DNA of 50,058 nucleotides, taken from positions 1-50,058 of the forward strand of contig JAUMYP010000014.1 in the NCBI GenBank assembly GCA_030528565.1, written 5' to 3'. This document shows positions 34,592 to 42,792 of the stretch, one piece after another. Position 1 is the first letter of the stretch; the number at the start of each line of letters is the position of its first letter. The translations under genes were made by a program, and so were the position numbers. The stretch comes from Pseudomonadota bacterium (GTDB lineage Bacteria; Pseudomonadota; Gammaproteobacteria; Xanthomonadales; Xanthomonadaceae). Below the pieces are notes generated by a model, which was given only the letters and a program-made list of their open reading frames with translations, did not search any database and had not been told where the DNA came from.

Positions 34592-35014
34592 TTACTGCGT
34601 ACTGCTCGCCTGATTGACTACGGACTTCATGCATTCCTGATATTCGACTATCCCGTAGTCGTATGCCAGCTTGGGCTGCTCGGCTGCGGGCAGAATGCTG
34701 CCATCAATATCTCTTAGCAGATGGAAGGTTTGCCAGATGATGTATTCGATTCTTTTCTCAAAAACTTCCCGGCTGTAATCATTGGTCGTTATTGGCAAGA
34801 AGCGTTCTTGCAGAATCCGTGTAGCTTCCAGATGGCTCTTGCCATCCAGTTTTGCCTGCATCGCATCACGCGCCATGCCTGCAAAGCTGCGACATATCAA
34901 TTGTTTGGTTTTTTCTTCGTCCAGGGGCCGTTGCGGCTGGGTATCGGCCAGCCCCATGGCGGGCAAATACAATGCCAGAGCAAGGATAATCCGGGCTTTC
35001 ATTGCGGCGTGCAT
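34592..35014 (-). CDS. small secreted protein of unknown function
   Basis: A 140-residue protein beginning with a signal peptide (MHAAMKARIILALALYLPAMGLA, cut here as about residues 1-23). The mature part is mostly helical and charged, with two cysteines (LICRSF and YQECMKS) that could form a disulfide. I do not recognise the family. The ATG at 35014 has a GAGAG-like box; a second ATG at 35002 is possible. The frame is open further upstream, but that extension overlaps the clpB end antisense and lacks a signal. It lies tail-to-tail with nadE and downstream of clpB in the same direction, with a 112-bp gap. Confidence 0.65.
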   Translation of the reverse strand: MHAAMKARIILALALYLPAMGLADTQPQRPLDEEKTKQLICRSFAGMARDAMQAKLDGKSHLEATRILQERFLPITTNDYSREVFEKRIEYIIWQTFHLLRDIDGSILPAAEQPKLAYDYGIVEYQECMKSVVNQASSTQ

Positions 35015-35126
35015 ATGCGCTCTCGGGCTGGGGTAGGGACGGTGTTTGCTTGTTGTGGTCTTGATGTGTGAACGCCGTGACACAGGCATCTGCGTCACGG
35101 CGCCAGGGTGTTGCCCTCGTTTGGGC

Positions 35127-37724
35127 TTATGCGGCGCTGGCGGCCTTCTTGAACACCAGTTTGCCGCCTTCGGCATCCACGGCGATGGTGTCGCCGGGGA
35201 CAAAATCGCCCGCCAGGATGCGTTGCGCCAGCGGGTTTTCCAGTTGCTGCTGGATGGCGCGTTTCAGCGGGCGCGCGCCATATACTGGGTCAAAGCCGAT
35301 ATTGCCAAGCAGCTCGTAGGCGTTGTCGGCAAGCTGCAAGGCCAGGCTGCGCTCGGCCAGGCGCTTTTCCAGCCCGCGCAGCTGGATACGGGCAATCGCC
35401 TTGATGCCGGCCTTGTCCAGCGGATGGAATACCACGATGTCATCCAGGCGATTGATGAACTCGGGACGGAAATGCGCCTGCACCACGCCCATCACCGCGG
35501 CCTTCATCTGCGTATAGGCCTCCGGCGAGTCGTCTCCGGCCAGCGCCTGAATCTGGTGGCTGCCAAGGTTGGAGGTCATCACGATGACGGTATTGCGGAA
35601 GTCCACGGTGCGGCCCTGGCCATCGGTCAGGCGGCCATCGTCCAGCACTTGCAGCAGGATGTTGAACACATCCGGATGCGCCTTTTCCACCTCGTCCAGC
35701 AAAATCACACTGTACGGGCGGCGGCGCACCGCCTCGGTGAGATAGCCGCCTTCCTCGTAGCCGACATAACCCGGCGGCGCGCCAATCAGGCGGGCAACCG
35801 AATGCTTTTCCATGAACTCGCTCATGTCGATGCGCACCATCGCATCCTGCGAATCAAACAGGAAATCGGCCAGCGCCTTGGTCAGCTCGGTCTTGCCGAC
35901 CCCGGTGGGGCCCAGAAACAGGAACGAGCCGGACGGGCGGTTCGGGTCGGACAACCCGGCGCGCGAGCGACGTACCGCATCAGACACCACTTTCACGGCC
36001 TCTTCCTGCCCCACCACGCGCTCATGCAGATGCGCTTCCATGCGCAGCAGTTTTTCGCGTTCGCCTTCGAGCATCTTGCTCACCGGAATCCCGGTCCAGC
36101 GGCTCACCACTTCGGCGATTTCCTCGGCGGTCACCTTGTCCTGCAACAGCTTGAAGCCAGTGGTTTCGGCTTCCTGCGCGGCCTTGAGCTGTTTTTCCAG
36201 CGCCGGAATACGGCCATATTGCAGCTCGCTCATGCGGGCAAAGTCCTGTACCCGCTGCGCCGCTTCCAGTTGCAGGCGGGCATCTTCAATCTGCTCCTTG
36301 ATTTTGGTCGCGCCCTGCAAGGTGGCTTTTTCTGCTTTCCAGATTTCTTCCAAATCCTGATATTCGCGCGCCAGCGTGCTGATTTGCTCCTCCAGGTCGG
36401 CAAGGCGCTTCTGGCTTTCGGCATCCTTCTCCTTTTTCAGTGCCTCGCGCTGGATTTTCAGCTGAATCAGGCGGCGTTCCTTGCGGTCGAGTTCCTCGGG
36501 CTTGGAGTCGATTTCCATGCGGATGCGGCTGGCCGCCTCGTCCATCAAGTCGATGGCCTTGTCCGGCAACTGCCGGTCGCTGATATAGCGGTTGGACAGG
36601 GTGGCGGCAGCGACGATGGCCGGGTCGGTGATTTCCACGCCATGATGCACGGCATATTTTTCCTTTAGCCCGCGCAGGATGGCGATGGTGTCCTCCACGC
36701 TCGGCTCGCCGACAAACACCTTCTGGAAGCGGCGCTCCAGTGCGGCGTCTTTTTCGATGTACTGGCGATATTCGTCCAGCGTGGTGGCGCCAATGCAGTG
36801 CAACTCGCCGCGCGCCAGTGCGGGTTTGAGCATATTGCCCGCATCCATCGCGCCATCGGCCTTGCCTGCGCCCACCATGGTGTGCAGCTCGTCGATGAAC
36901 AGGATGATTTGTCCCTCGCTCTTGGCCAGGTCATTCAGTACCGCCTTGAGGCGTTCTTCAAACTCGCCACGGAATTTGGCGCCCGCAATCAGCGCGCCCA
37001 TGTCCAGGCTGAGCACGCGCTTGCCACGCAGGCCTTCGGGCACTTCACCGTTGACGATGCGCTGCGCCAGACCTTCGACAATCGCGGTCTTGCCCACGCC
37101 AGGCTCGCCAATCAGCACCGGGTTGTTCTTGGTGCGCCGTTGCAGCACCTGGATGCAGCGGCGGATTTCCTCGTCGCGGCCAATCACCGGGTCGAGCTTG
37201 CCCTTCTCGTGACGGGCGGTGAGGTCCACACAGTATTTTTCCAGCGCCTGACGCTGGTCTTCGGCATTTTCGTTTTGCACGTTTTCCCCTCCTCGCATAT
37301 GGTCGATGGCCGTTTCCAGTGCTTTTTTGTCGGCACCTGCGGCCTTCAGGGCGCGTCCGGCCTCGCCACTGTCCTCCAGTGCGGCCAGCAGGAACAGTTC
37401 ACTGGCAATAAAGGCATCGCCACGCTGCTGCGCCAGTTTGTCGGTGATATTGAAAAGCCGCGCCAGGTCATTACTGATGCTGATTTGCCCGGCCTGGCCG
37501 CTGACTTTTGGCAGCGCATCCACAAGCTCCACCAGGCGGGTACGCAATAGCGGCACGTTGACGCCGGATTGCGCCAGCAGCGCCCGGCTGCTGCCACCTT
37601 GTTGGTCAAGCAATGCCAGCAGCAAATGCGCAGGCTCAATCAGGCTGTTATCGCGCCCCAAGGCCTGCGACTGCGCATCGGCAATCGCCTGCTGCAAGTG
37701 CGTAGTGAGTTTGTCCATTCGCAT
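35127..37724 (-). CDS. clpB: ATP-dependent disaggregase ClpB
   Basis: An 865-residue Hsp100 chaperone that with DnaK pulls proteins out of aggregates. The order is: N-domain (about 1-145); first AAA+ module with [18 protein letters not shown]; coiled-coil middle domain (about 400-525, [19 protein letters not shown]), which marks ClpB as opposed to ClpA; second AAA+ module with [15 protein letters not shown]; and a C-terminal domain. Start may be ATG 37724 or 37718 ([10 protein letters not shown]); neither has a good ribosome box. A sigma-32 promoter lies about 40 bp upstream. Confidence 0.97.
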   Translation of the reverse strand: MRMDKLTTHLQQAIADAQSQALGRDNSLIEPAHLLLALLDQQGGSSRALLAQSGVNVPLLRTRLVELVDALPKVSGQAGQISISNDLARLFNITDKLAQQRGDAFIASELFLLAALEDSGEAGRALKAAGADKKALETAIDHMRGGENVQNENAEDQRQALEKYCVDLTARHEKGKLDPVIGRDEEIRRCIQVLQRRTKNNPVLIGEPGVGKTAIVEGLAQRIVNGEVPEGLRGKRVLSLDMGALIAGAKFRGEFEERLKAVLNDLAKSEGQIILFIDELHTMVGAGKADGAMDAGNMLKPALARGELHCIGATTLDEYRQYIEKDAALERRFQKVFVGEPSVEDTIAILRGLKEKYAVHHGVEITDPAIVAAATLSNRYISDRQLPDKAIDLMDEAASRIRMEIDSKPEELDRKERRLIQLKIQREALKKEKDAESQKRLADLEEQISTLAREYQDLEEIWKAEKATLQGATKIKEQIEDARLQLEAAQRVQDFARMSELQYGRIPALEKQLKAAQEAETTGFKLLQDKVTAEEIAEVVSRWTGIPVSKMLEGEREKLLRMEAHLHERVVGQEEAVKVVSDAVRRSRAGLSDPNRPSGSFLFLGPTGVGKTELTKALADFLFDSQDAMVRIDMSEFMEKHSVARLIGAPPGYVGYEEGGYLTEAVRRRPYSVILLDEVEKAHPDVFNILLQVLDDGRLTDGQGRTVDFRNTVIVMTSNLGSHQIQALAGDDSPEAYTQMKAAVMGVVQAHFRPEFINRLDDIVVFHPLDKAGIKAIARIQLRGLEKRLAERSLALQLADNAYELLGNIGFDPVYGARPLKRAIQQQLENPLAQRILAGDFVPGDTIAVDAEGGKLVFKKAASAA

Positions 37725-37764
37725 GAGTGTTCAAATGTAAAGGCGGCTATCCGCGATGTTCAAG

Positions 37765-37792
37765 AAATGGGGGCAAGCCGCCCGGATTCAAG
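37765..37792 (-). promoter_or_regulatory. sigma-32 heat-shock promoter of clpB
   Basis: On the minus strand CTTGAA (37792-37787), a 14-bp spacer and CCCCATTT (37772-37765) match the classic RpoH consensus almost exactly. Transcription would start near 37758, giving a leader of about 34 bases before the clpB start. Apart from this promoter and the palindrome at 37905-37921, the stretch 37725-37925 shows no gene. Confidence 0.85.
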
Positions 37793-37904
37793 CGGTATCG
37801 CCCGGTCATGCAAGGCCGCATGAGTGGGTCTGGTTCCCGGCAAGCTGTTGCACATCAAGGCTGTGGACGCACTGCCATGATCTTGGTTGCTGCTAGAAAT
37901 AATT

Positions 37905-37921
37905 ATGAAATAATATTTCAT
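37905..37921. promoter_or_regulatory. AT-rich palindrome, candidate metal-regulator operator
   Basis: ATGAAAT-AAT-ATTTCAT is a perfect 7-3-7 inverted repeat inside an AT-rich stretch (37896-37927) that stands out in this GC-rich genome. It lies just upstream of the deleted TonB receptor and its ABC operon. Fur and Zur sites are AT-rich palindromes of this kind, so iron or zinc control is plausible, but the sequence does not clearly match either consensus. Confidence 0.45.
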
Positions 37922-37946
37922 ATTAATGGCTGCTCCTTCCAATTCC

Positions 37947-38240
37947 ATGCGTCCATACCTTCTAACTTGCGCATTGCTCAGTACGCTTGCTCCGATTACC
38001 CCGAAGTTTGCAGTCGCCATGTCTGCTGATCCGGCTAATCACCAGGCCCCCGAGCAGCTCGACCGAGTGGTGGTCACTGCCACCCGGCATGCGAGTGGCG
38101 GGCAAGACATTGCCGCCAGCGTCAGCGTGCAGGACAAGCAGGCGCTGGAGCGCAAGGGTTTCTATGCCGGTGGCGATGAGTTCCGCGGCGTGCCGGGGGT
38201 GCCGCGGCAGCTGTGGCTCAACCTGCGCTATGACTTCTGA
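37947..38240 (+). pseudogene. TonB-dependent receptor with internal in-frame deletion
   Basis: A 97-codon open frame. Residues 1-25 look like a signal peptide, and LDRVVVTATR (39-48) is a TonB box. IAASVSVQDKQALERKG (55-71) starts a plug domain, but after FRGVPGV (79-85) the frame passes straight to PRQLWLNLRYDF, which resembles the last beta strand of a receptor barrel. Full receptors are 600-900 residues, so nearly all of the plug and barrel is missing while the frame is kept. An upstream in-frame ATG at 37926 is an alternative. The ABC ATPase gene follows 15 bp later. It cannot act as a transporter; it may be a relic or a short secreted leftover. Confidence 0.7.
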
Positions 38241-38255
38241 CAAGGAAAATCCGCC

Positions 38256-38972
38256 ATGCCCCTGATTTCCACCCATGGCCTTGGCAAACGCTATGGCCAG
38301 CAGATTGCCCTCGAGGCGCTGGACTTGAGCGTCGATGCCGGTGAAGTGGTCTGCCTGTTGGGCGCCAATGGCGCGGGCAAGACCACCACCTTGAACCTGC
38401 TGCTCGGCTTTCTTGCGCCAAGCTCGGGCGAGGCGCGCATCGACGGCCACAATGTGCATCAAGACCCCGAGGCGGCGCGCGCCCTGCTTGGCTATCTGCC
38501 GGAAGTGGTGCAGCTCTACCCGCTGCTGACCGGGCTTGAAACCCTGCGTTATTTCATCGACCTCTCCGAACGCCCCTGCCCGGGCCAGGCCGAATTGCAG
38601 GCGATGCTGGAGCGTGTCGGCCTGCAACGCGATGCGCATGGGCGTGCCGTGGGACAGTATTCCAAGGGCATGCGCCAGAAGCTCGGCCTTGCCATTGCGC
38701 TGTCCAAGGGCGCGCGCGCCCTGCTGCTGGACGAGCCATTGTCCGGGCTGGACCCCAAGGCGGCCAACGAACTGGTGGCGCTGGTACGCGCACTGGCGGT
38801 CGAAGGTCATGCCATTCTTGCCGTTACCCACGATATCTTCCGCGCCCAGCAGATGGCCGACCGGATTGGCATCATGCGCCAGGGGCGGCTGGTTGAAATG
38901 CTCAATCCGGCCAATATGAGCGCCAGTGAAATCGAGGCGCTGTATGTGCACCATCTGCGGGATTTGACATGA
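38256..38972 (+). CDS. ABC transporter ATP-binding protein
   Basis: A 238-residue ABC ATPase of the ABC-2 exporter-like class. Walker A GANGAGKTT lies at about residues 37-45, the signature is YSKGMRQKLGLA, Walker B is LLLDEPLSGLDP, and the switch His is in AVTHDIF. AAGGAAA precedes the ATG. It overlaps the first permease by 4 bp and must power the two permeases that follow. The substrate is not evident; the combination with DUF3526-type permeases and a TonB receptor suggests movement of a metal complex or peptide, which is inference. Confidence 0.9.
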   Translation: MPLISTHGLGKRYGQQIALEALDLSVDAGEVVCLLGANGAGKTTTLNLLLGFLAPSSGEARIDGHNVHQDPEAARALLGYLPEVVQLYPLLTGLETLRYFIDLSERPCPGQAELQAMLERVGLQRDAHGRAVGQYSKGMRQKLGLAIALSKGARALLLDEPLSGLDPKAANELVALVRALAVEGHAILAVTHDIFRAQQMADRIGIMRQGRLVEMLNPANMSASEIEALYVHHLRDLT

Positions 38973-40390
38973 GCGCCGTGCGTGCAATCGCGGCACAGTC
39001 GTTGCGCCTCTGGTCGCGCGAGCGCCGGCTGCCCGGCGTGCTGTTGCTGCTCGCGGTGCTGGGCCTCTTGTCGGTGAGCCTGTCGATTCAGCGCGCCCAT
39101 GAGTCAGAACGCGACCGGCTCGCCGCCGAGGCCACCGACCGCGACACCTTCGCCAACCAGGGCGCGCGCAACCCGCATAGCGTGGCGCACTTCTCGCGCT
39201 TTGCCTTCCGGCCGCTGGCGCCGACCGCCGCGCTCGACCCCGGCATCGGCCCGTATGCAGGCGTGGCGGTGTGGATGGAAGCGCATTACCAGGACCCGGC
39301 CAATCTACGCGCTGCCGAAGACCGGGTGGAACTGGGGCGCTTCACGGACTTGAGTCCTGCCTGGCTGCTACAGGTGCTGGCACCGCTGCTGGTGATTGCG
39401 CTGGCCTTCGATGCGCTGGCGGCCGAACGCGAGCGCGGCACGCTGCCCTTGCTGCTGGGCAACGGTATCCGGGCGCATACCTTGCTGGCGGGCAAGGGGC
39501 TGGCGCTTGGGCTGGTATTCGGCCTGCCTCTGCTTCTGCTGGCCGCCGCGCAGTTGGCGGCCAGCCGGGCAACTGCCGAGGCTGGCGAGCTGCTGTTGCG
39601 GGTGCTGGCCTGGACGCTGGCGCATGCCCTTTATCTGGGGGCGTGGATTGTCCTGGCCTTGGCCGTCTCTCTGCGCGCCCGCCGCGCCCGCATCGCCCTG
39701 GTCACACTGCTGGCGGCCTGGACGCTGGCGACACTTATCGCCCCGAGGCTGGCGATTGGCATGGCCGAAACGCTCGCGCCCACGCCCTCGGCAGCCGAGT
39801 TTTCGGCAGCAATCGCCCGCGACCTGCGCGAAGGCATGGACGGCCATGACCCGGCCGATGCCCGCCGCGAAGCCTTCAAGCAAAAGGTATTGGCCGAGTA
39901 CGGGGTCGAACGCATCGAAGACCTGCCGGTCAGCTTCGCCGGGCTGGCGCTGCAAGAGGGCGAGCGTTACGGGCATATCGTGTTCGACAAGCACTTCGGT
40001 GCGCTGGCTGAGAGCTACCGCGCCCAGCAAGGCTGGCGGCGGCTGGGGGCAGTGGCCGGGCCGCTGCCAGCCTTGCAACAAGTGTCAATGGCCGCCGCCG
40101 GTACCGATATCGACCACCATATCGACTTCGTCAACCAGGCCGAGGCGCAGCGCCGGGTGATTATCGGCATGCTGGACAAACATATGACCGAACATGCCGC
40201 CGGGCAGGATTTTGCCTATCTGGCCGAGCCATCGCTGTGGAAGCGCATTCCCGAATTCACCTACAGCCTGCCGCGCTATGCGGCGCTGGCCGCACGCCAG
40301 GTGGCGGACTGGCTGCTGCTGCTGGGCTGGCTGCTGCTGGCACTGTGGCTGGCCGCAACGGCGGCCAAACATGTGGAGACTGCGAAATGA
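38969..40390 (+). CDS. ABC-2 permease, DUF3526 type (first copy)
   Basis: A 473-residue inner-membrane protein. One transmembrane helix near residues 20-40 is followed by a periplasmic loop of about 90 residues. A block of about five helices (about 128-270) begins next, with the cytoplasmic motif AERERGTLPLLLGNG typical of ABC-2 permeases. A second large loop (about 270-440) and a last helix (about 448-470) complete it. This two-loop layout is that of DUF3526-containing permeases. ATGA overlaps join it to the ATPase before and the second permease after. The second copy has the same length and layout, so the two likely form a heterodimer. Confidence 0.82.
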   Translation: MSAVRAIAAQSLRLWSRERRLPGVLLLLAVLGLLSVSLSIQRAHESERDRLAAEATDRDTFANQGARNPHSVAHFSRFAFRPLAPTAALDPGIGPYAGVAVWMEAHYQDPANLRAAEDRVELGRFTDLSPAWLLQVLAPLLVIALAFDALAAERERGTLPLLLGNGIRAHTLLAGKGLALGLVFGLPLLLLAAAQLAASRATAEAGELLLRVLAWTLAHALYLGAWIVLALAVSLRARRARIALVTLLAAWTLATLIAPRLAIGMAETLAPTPSAAEFSAAIARDLREGMDGHDPADARREAFKQKVLAEYGVERIEDLPVSFAGLALQEGERYGHIVFDKHFGALAESYRAQQGWRRLGAVAGPLPALQQVSMAAAGTDIDHHIDFVNQAEAQRRVIIGMLDKHMTEHAAGQDFAYLAEPSLWKRIPEFTYSLPRYAALAARQVADWLLLLGWLLLALWLAATAAKHVETAK

Positions 40391-41808
40391 ACGCATTCTG
40401 GCGAACCCTGCTGTGGGATTGGCGTTTGCTTTCCCGCAGCCGTATCGGCCCGCTGGCGGTTGTGCTGACCCTGGTTCTGGCAGCACTGGCGGCGGCTAAT
40501 GGTCACCGCTTTGCCCGCCAATGGGCTGCGCAAACGCAGGCGGCCAAGGCCGAAGCGGCCGAGACGCGCCGCCAGCTGCTGGCCAATATCGCCCAAGGTG
40601 ATAGCTGGGCGGCGCTGCCGTTCAGCGCCGAAAGCCCGATACTGCTGCCTCCGGCACCCTTGGTGGAAATCAGCAGCGGCCGCGCCGACCTCGACCCGCG
40701 TGGCGCCAGGGCCTCGACCTTCCGCAAACAGCACGAATTATTCCAGCACTATGAAATCGACAGCCCGCTGGCACTGGCGCTGGGACGCCTGGATTTGGCA
40801 TTTGTCATCCAGACCCTGCTGCCGCTTCTGGTGATTGCGCTCGGTTACGGAATCCTTGCCGAAGAGCGCGAACTCGGGCTTGACCGGGTGTTGGCGGTAC
40901 AGCAAGTGCCGCCCAGGCGACTGCTGGCCGCACGGCTTCTGGCGCGCGCCAGCCTGCTGCTGACCCCATTGTTGCTGGTATTGGCGTGGCTGTGGCTGGG
41001 CACTGGCGGCCATGCAGCCGACTCGCTCGAACGTAGCCTGCGCTTTGCCTGGGCGCTGGCGCTGATACTGGGCTATCTGGCCTTCTGGTGGGCGTTGCTG
41101 GCCTGGATAAGTACCTGGCGGTTGCGCGAAGGGCAGACCTTGCTGGCACTTATCGCTGCCTGGGTGCTGCTGGTGCTGGCAATTCCGGCGCTGGCGGGGC
41201 TGGTGGCGCGGCAGATGCATCCGCCACCGTCACGCTTCGAGTTGATTGCCGCCGCGCGGATGCAGGAGGTCGATGGCATCAAGCGCGGGGCCGAATTGCT
41301 CGGCGATTATGTCCACGACCACCCGGAACTCGATAGCGGAGCCAGCGCCGACTTACCTGCCTGGGCGGGCAATTTGTTCCTGACCTCGCGGCTGGTGGAC
41401 CAGACGGTAGCGCCGGTGGTACGGGATTTCGACAATGCCCTGGCCGCGCAGCAGGCCAGCGTGGCGCGCTGGCAATTTCTCACCCCGGCGCTGATGCTGC
41501 AACGCGGGCTGATGAGCGTGGCCGGCAGCGACGAGCACCGCCGCGCGGCCTTCACCGCCCAGGCACGCGCGCACCTGGTCGATTTCCGCGAGCGCACCGG
41601 GCAGATGATGCTGGCCGGGCAAAAACTCGATGCCGCCCAGCTCGACGCACTGCCCGGCTTTACCTTCACCGAACCCCCGGCAAAAACCGTCTGGCAACGC
41701 ATCCGCCTGCCGCTGCTGGCACTGTGGGGACTGACCGCGCTGTTGCTGCTGCTGGCTTTTGCTCAGAGCCAGCCCAAAGTCTCCGGGGCAAAAGCGCCAC
41801 GCATGTGA
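40387..41808 (+). CDS. ABC-2 permease, DUF3526 type (second copy)
   Basis: A 473-residue paralogue of the preceding permease, with the same plan: helix near 20-38, large loop, helix block beginning LPLLVIALGYGILAEERELG, second loop and final helix near 445-465. The ATG at 40387 overlaps the previous stop by 4 bp, which fixes the start; the longer frame upstream reads through the previous gene. A basic tail follows the last helix. The operon ends here, about 100 bp from the convergent membrane-protein gene; no clear terminator is seen in that gap. Confidence 0.82.
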   Translation: MNAFWRTLLWDWRLLSRSRIGPLAVVLTLVLAALAAANGHRFARQWAAQTQAAKAEAAETRRQLLANIAQGDSWAALPFSAESPILLPPAPLVEISSGRADLDPRGARASTFRKQHELFQHYEIDSPLALALGRLDLAFVIQTLLPLLVIALGYGILAEERELGLDRVLAVQQVPPRRLLAARLLARASLLLTPLLLVLAWLWLGTGGHAADSLERSLRFAWALALILGYLAFWWALLAWISTWRLREGQTLLALIAAWVLLVLAIPALAGLVARQMHPPPSRFELIAAARMQEVDGIKRGAELLGDYVHDHPELDSGASADLPAWAGNLFLTSRLVDQTVAPVVRDFDNALAAQQASVARWQFLTPALMLQRGLMSVAGSDEHRRAAFTAQARAHLVDFRERTGQMMLAGQKLDAAQLDALPGFTFTEPPAKTVWQRIRLPLLALWGLTALLLLLAFAQSQPKVSGAKAPRM

Positions 41809-41908
41809 GATGGGTGAACCGCAGGCGGATGTTGAGCTTGCAGTTCATTGACTTGGCGTTCCTGGCATTAAGTATTCAAAAGATTGCAAGCGGAATCCTG
41901 GAGCGGGC

Positions 41909-42790
41909 CTATGGTTTCTGCATAGCGTTGCTTTGCTGTCCCGTATGTAGCTGTAGCAATGCGCAGAGGCGTGCCAGCCGGCTCCAGCCAATCGCTGTGA
42001 CCGCTACCTGGGTGCAGGCAAGTGCCAGCCATGTGTTGCCGGAAAGCTGGCCGCTTGCATGCAGGGCAGTGCCCGCAGCAACACCGGCCGCCCAGGTGAG
42101 CGAGCAGATGCCTAGCCAGGCAAAAAAGCGCCGGTATATCAGTCGCCAGCCGCGCCCCAGTGCCAACAGCGCCGAGCGCAGTGCCGGGTCGGCGGCAAAG
42201 GCGGTGCGGCCCGCTTCGATGCTGGCCAGAGGCAGCAAGACCAGCAATGCGGAAAACCCCCGGGCGCCGTAATGCCAGGGTGCAGCCTGTGAGTAAGTGA
42301 TGGCCTGTGCGGCTTTCATGTCGGCAACAGACAGCGCAATCAGCGCAACAGGGAGTGTCAGCAGGAGGGGTAGCAAGGCCAGCAGGTATAGCCGCAGTTG
42401 CGGCGCATATTCGCGCAGGCCACCGAGTATCAGGGCGATAAAGCCAGGCGGCTTGCTTGCGCGCAGGCCGGTCACGGCAATGCCGGCTGACCATGGGGCA
42501 AGCAGGACAAGCAGCAGTAGCGGCGGCAGCAGATGGCTGCCCAGTTTTGCGCTGATTTCATGGGCAAGCCAGGCATCGGCCAGGGCTGCAAAATCAGGTT
42601 CGCTGATGATGCGGACAGCATCGGGGTGATGGGCAAAGACTTCATTTGCGGCGCGGGCAACCTGACGGGTGAGCCAGACGGCAGGCACGAGCCCGGCCAG
42701 CCACCACAACACCAAAACCCGCCACTGGGCAAGACTTGCGGAGCAGCCCAGCTGCAAGGCGCTGATGGCGGAAATGCGTGTGCTGCGCAT
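41909..42790 (-). CDS. polytopic inner-membrane protein, unknown
   Basis: A 293-residue protein with about six hydrophobic segments (for example LWWLAGLVPAVWLT, LLPPLLLLVLLAPWSAGIAV, LYLLALLPLLLTLPVALIAL). I recognise no family. The ATG at 42790 lies 2 bp after the M1 peptidase stop; a TTG at 42796 overlapping that stop is an alternative. It ends the uvrA-thioesterase-peptidase operon and converges on the ABC permeases, so it may serve the same membrane process; this is inference from position. Confidence 0.7.
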   Translation of the reverse strand: MRSTRISAISALQLGCSASLAQWRVLVLWWLAGLVPAVWLTRQVARAANEVFAHHPDAVRIISEPDFAALADAWLAHEISAKLGSHLLPPLLLLVLLAPWSAGIAVTGLRASKPPGFIALILGGLREYAPQLRLYLLALLPLLLTLPVALIALSVADMKAAQAITYSQAAPWHYGARGFSALLVLLPLASIEAGRTAFAADPALRSALLALGRGWRLIYRRFFAWLGICSLTWAAGVAAGTALHASGQLSGNTWLALACTQVAVTAIGWSRLARLCALLQLHTGQQSNAMQKP

Positions 42791-42792
42791 GC

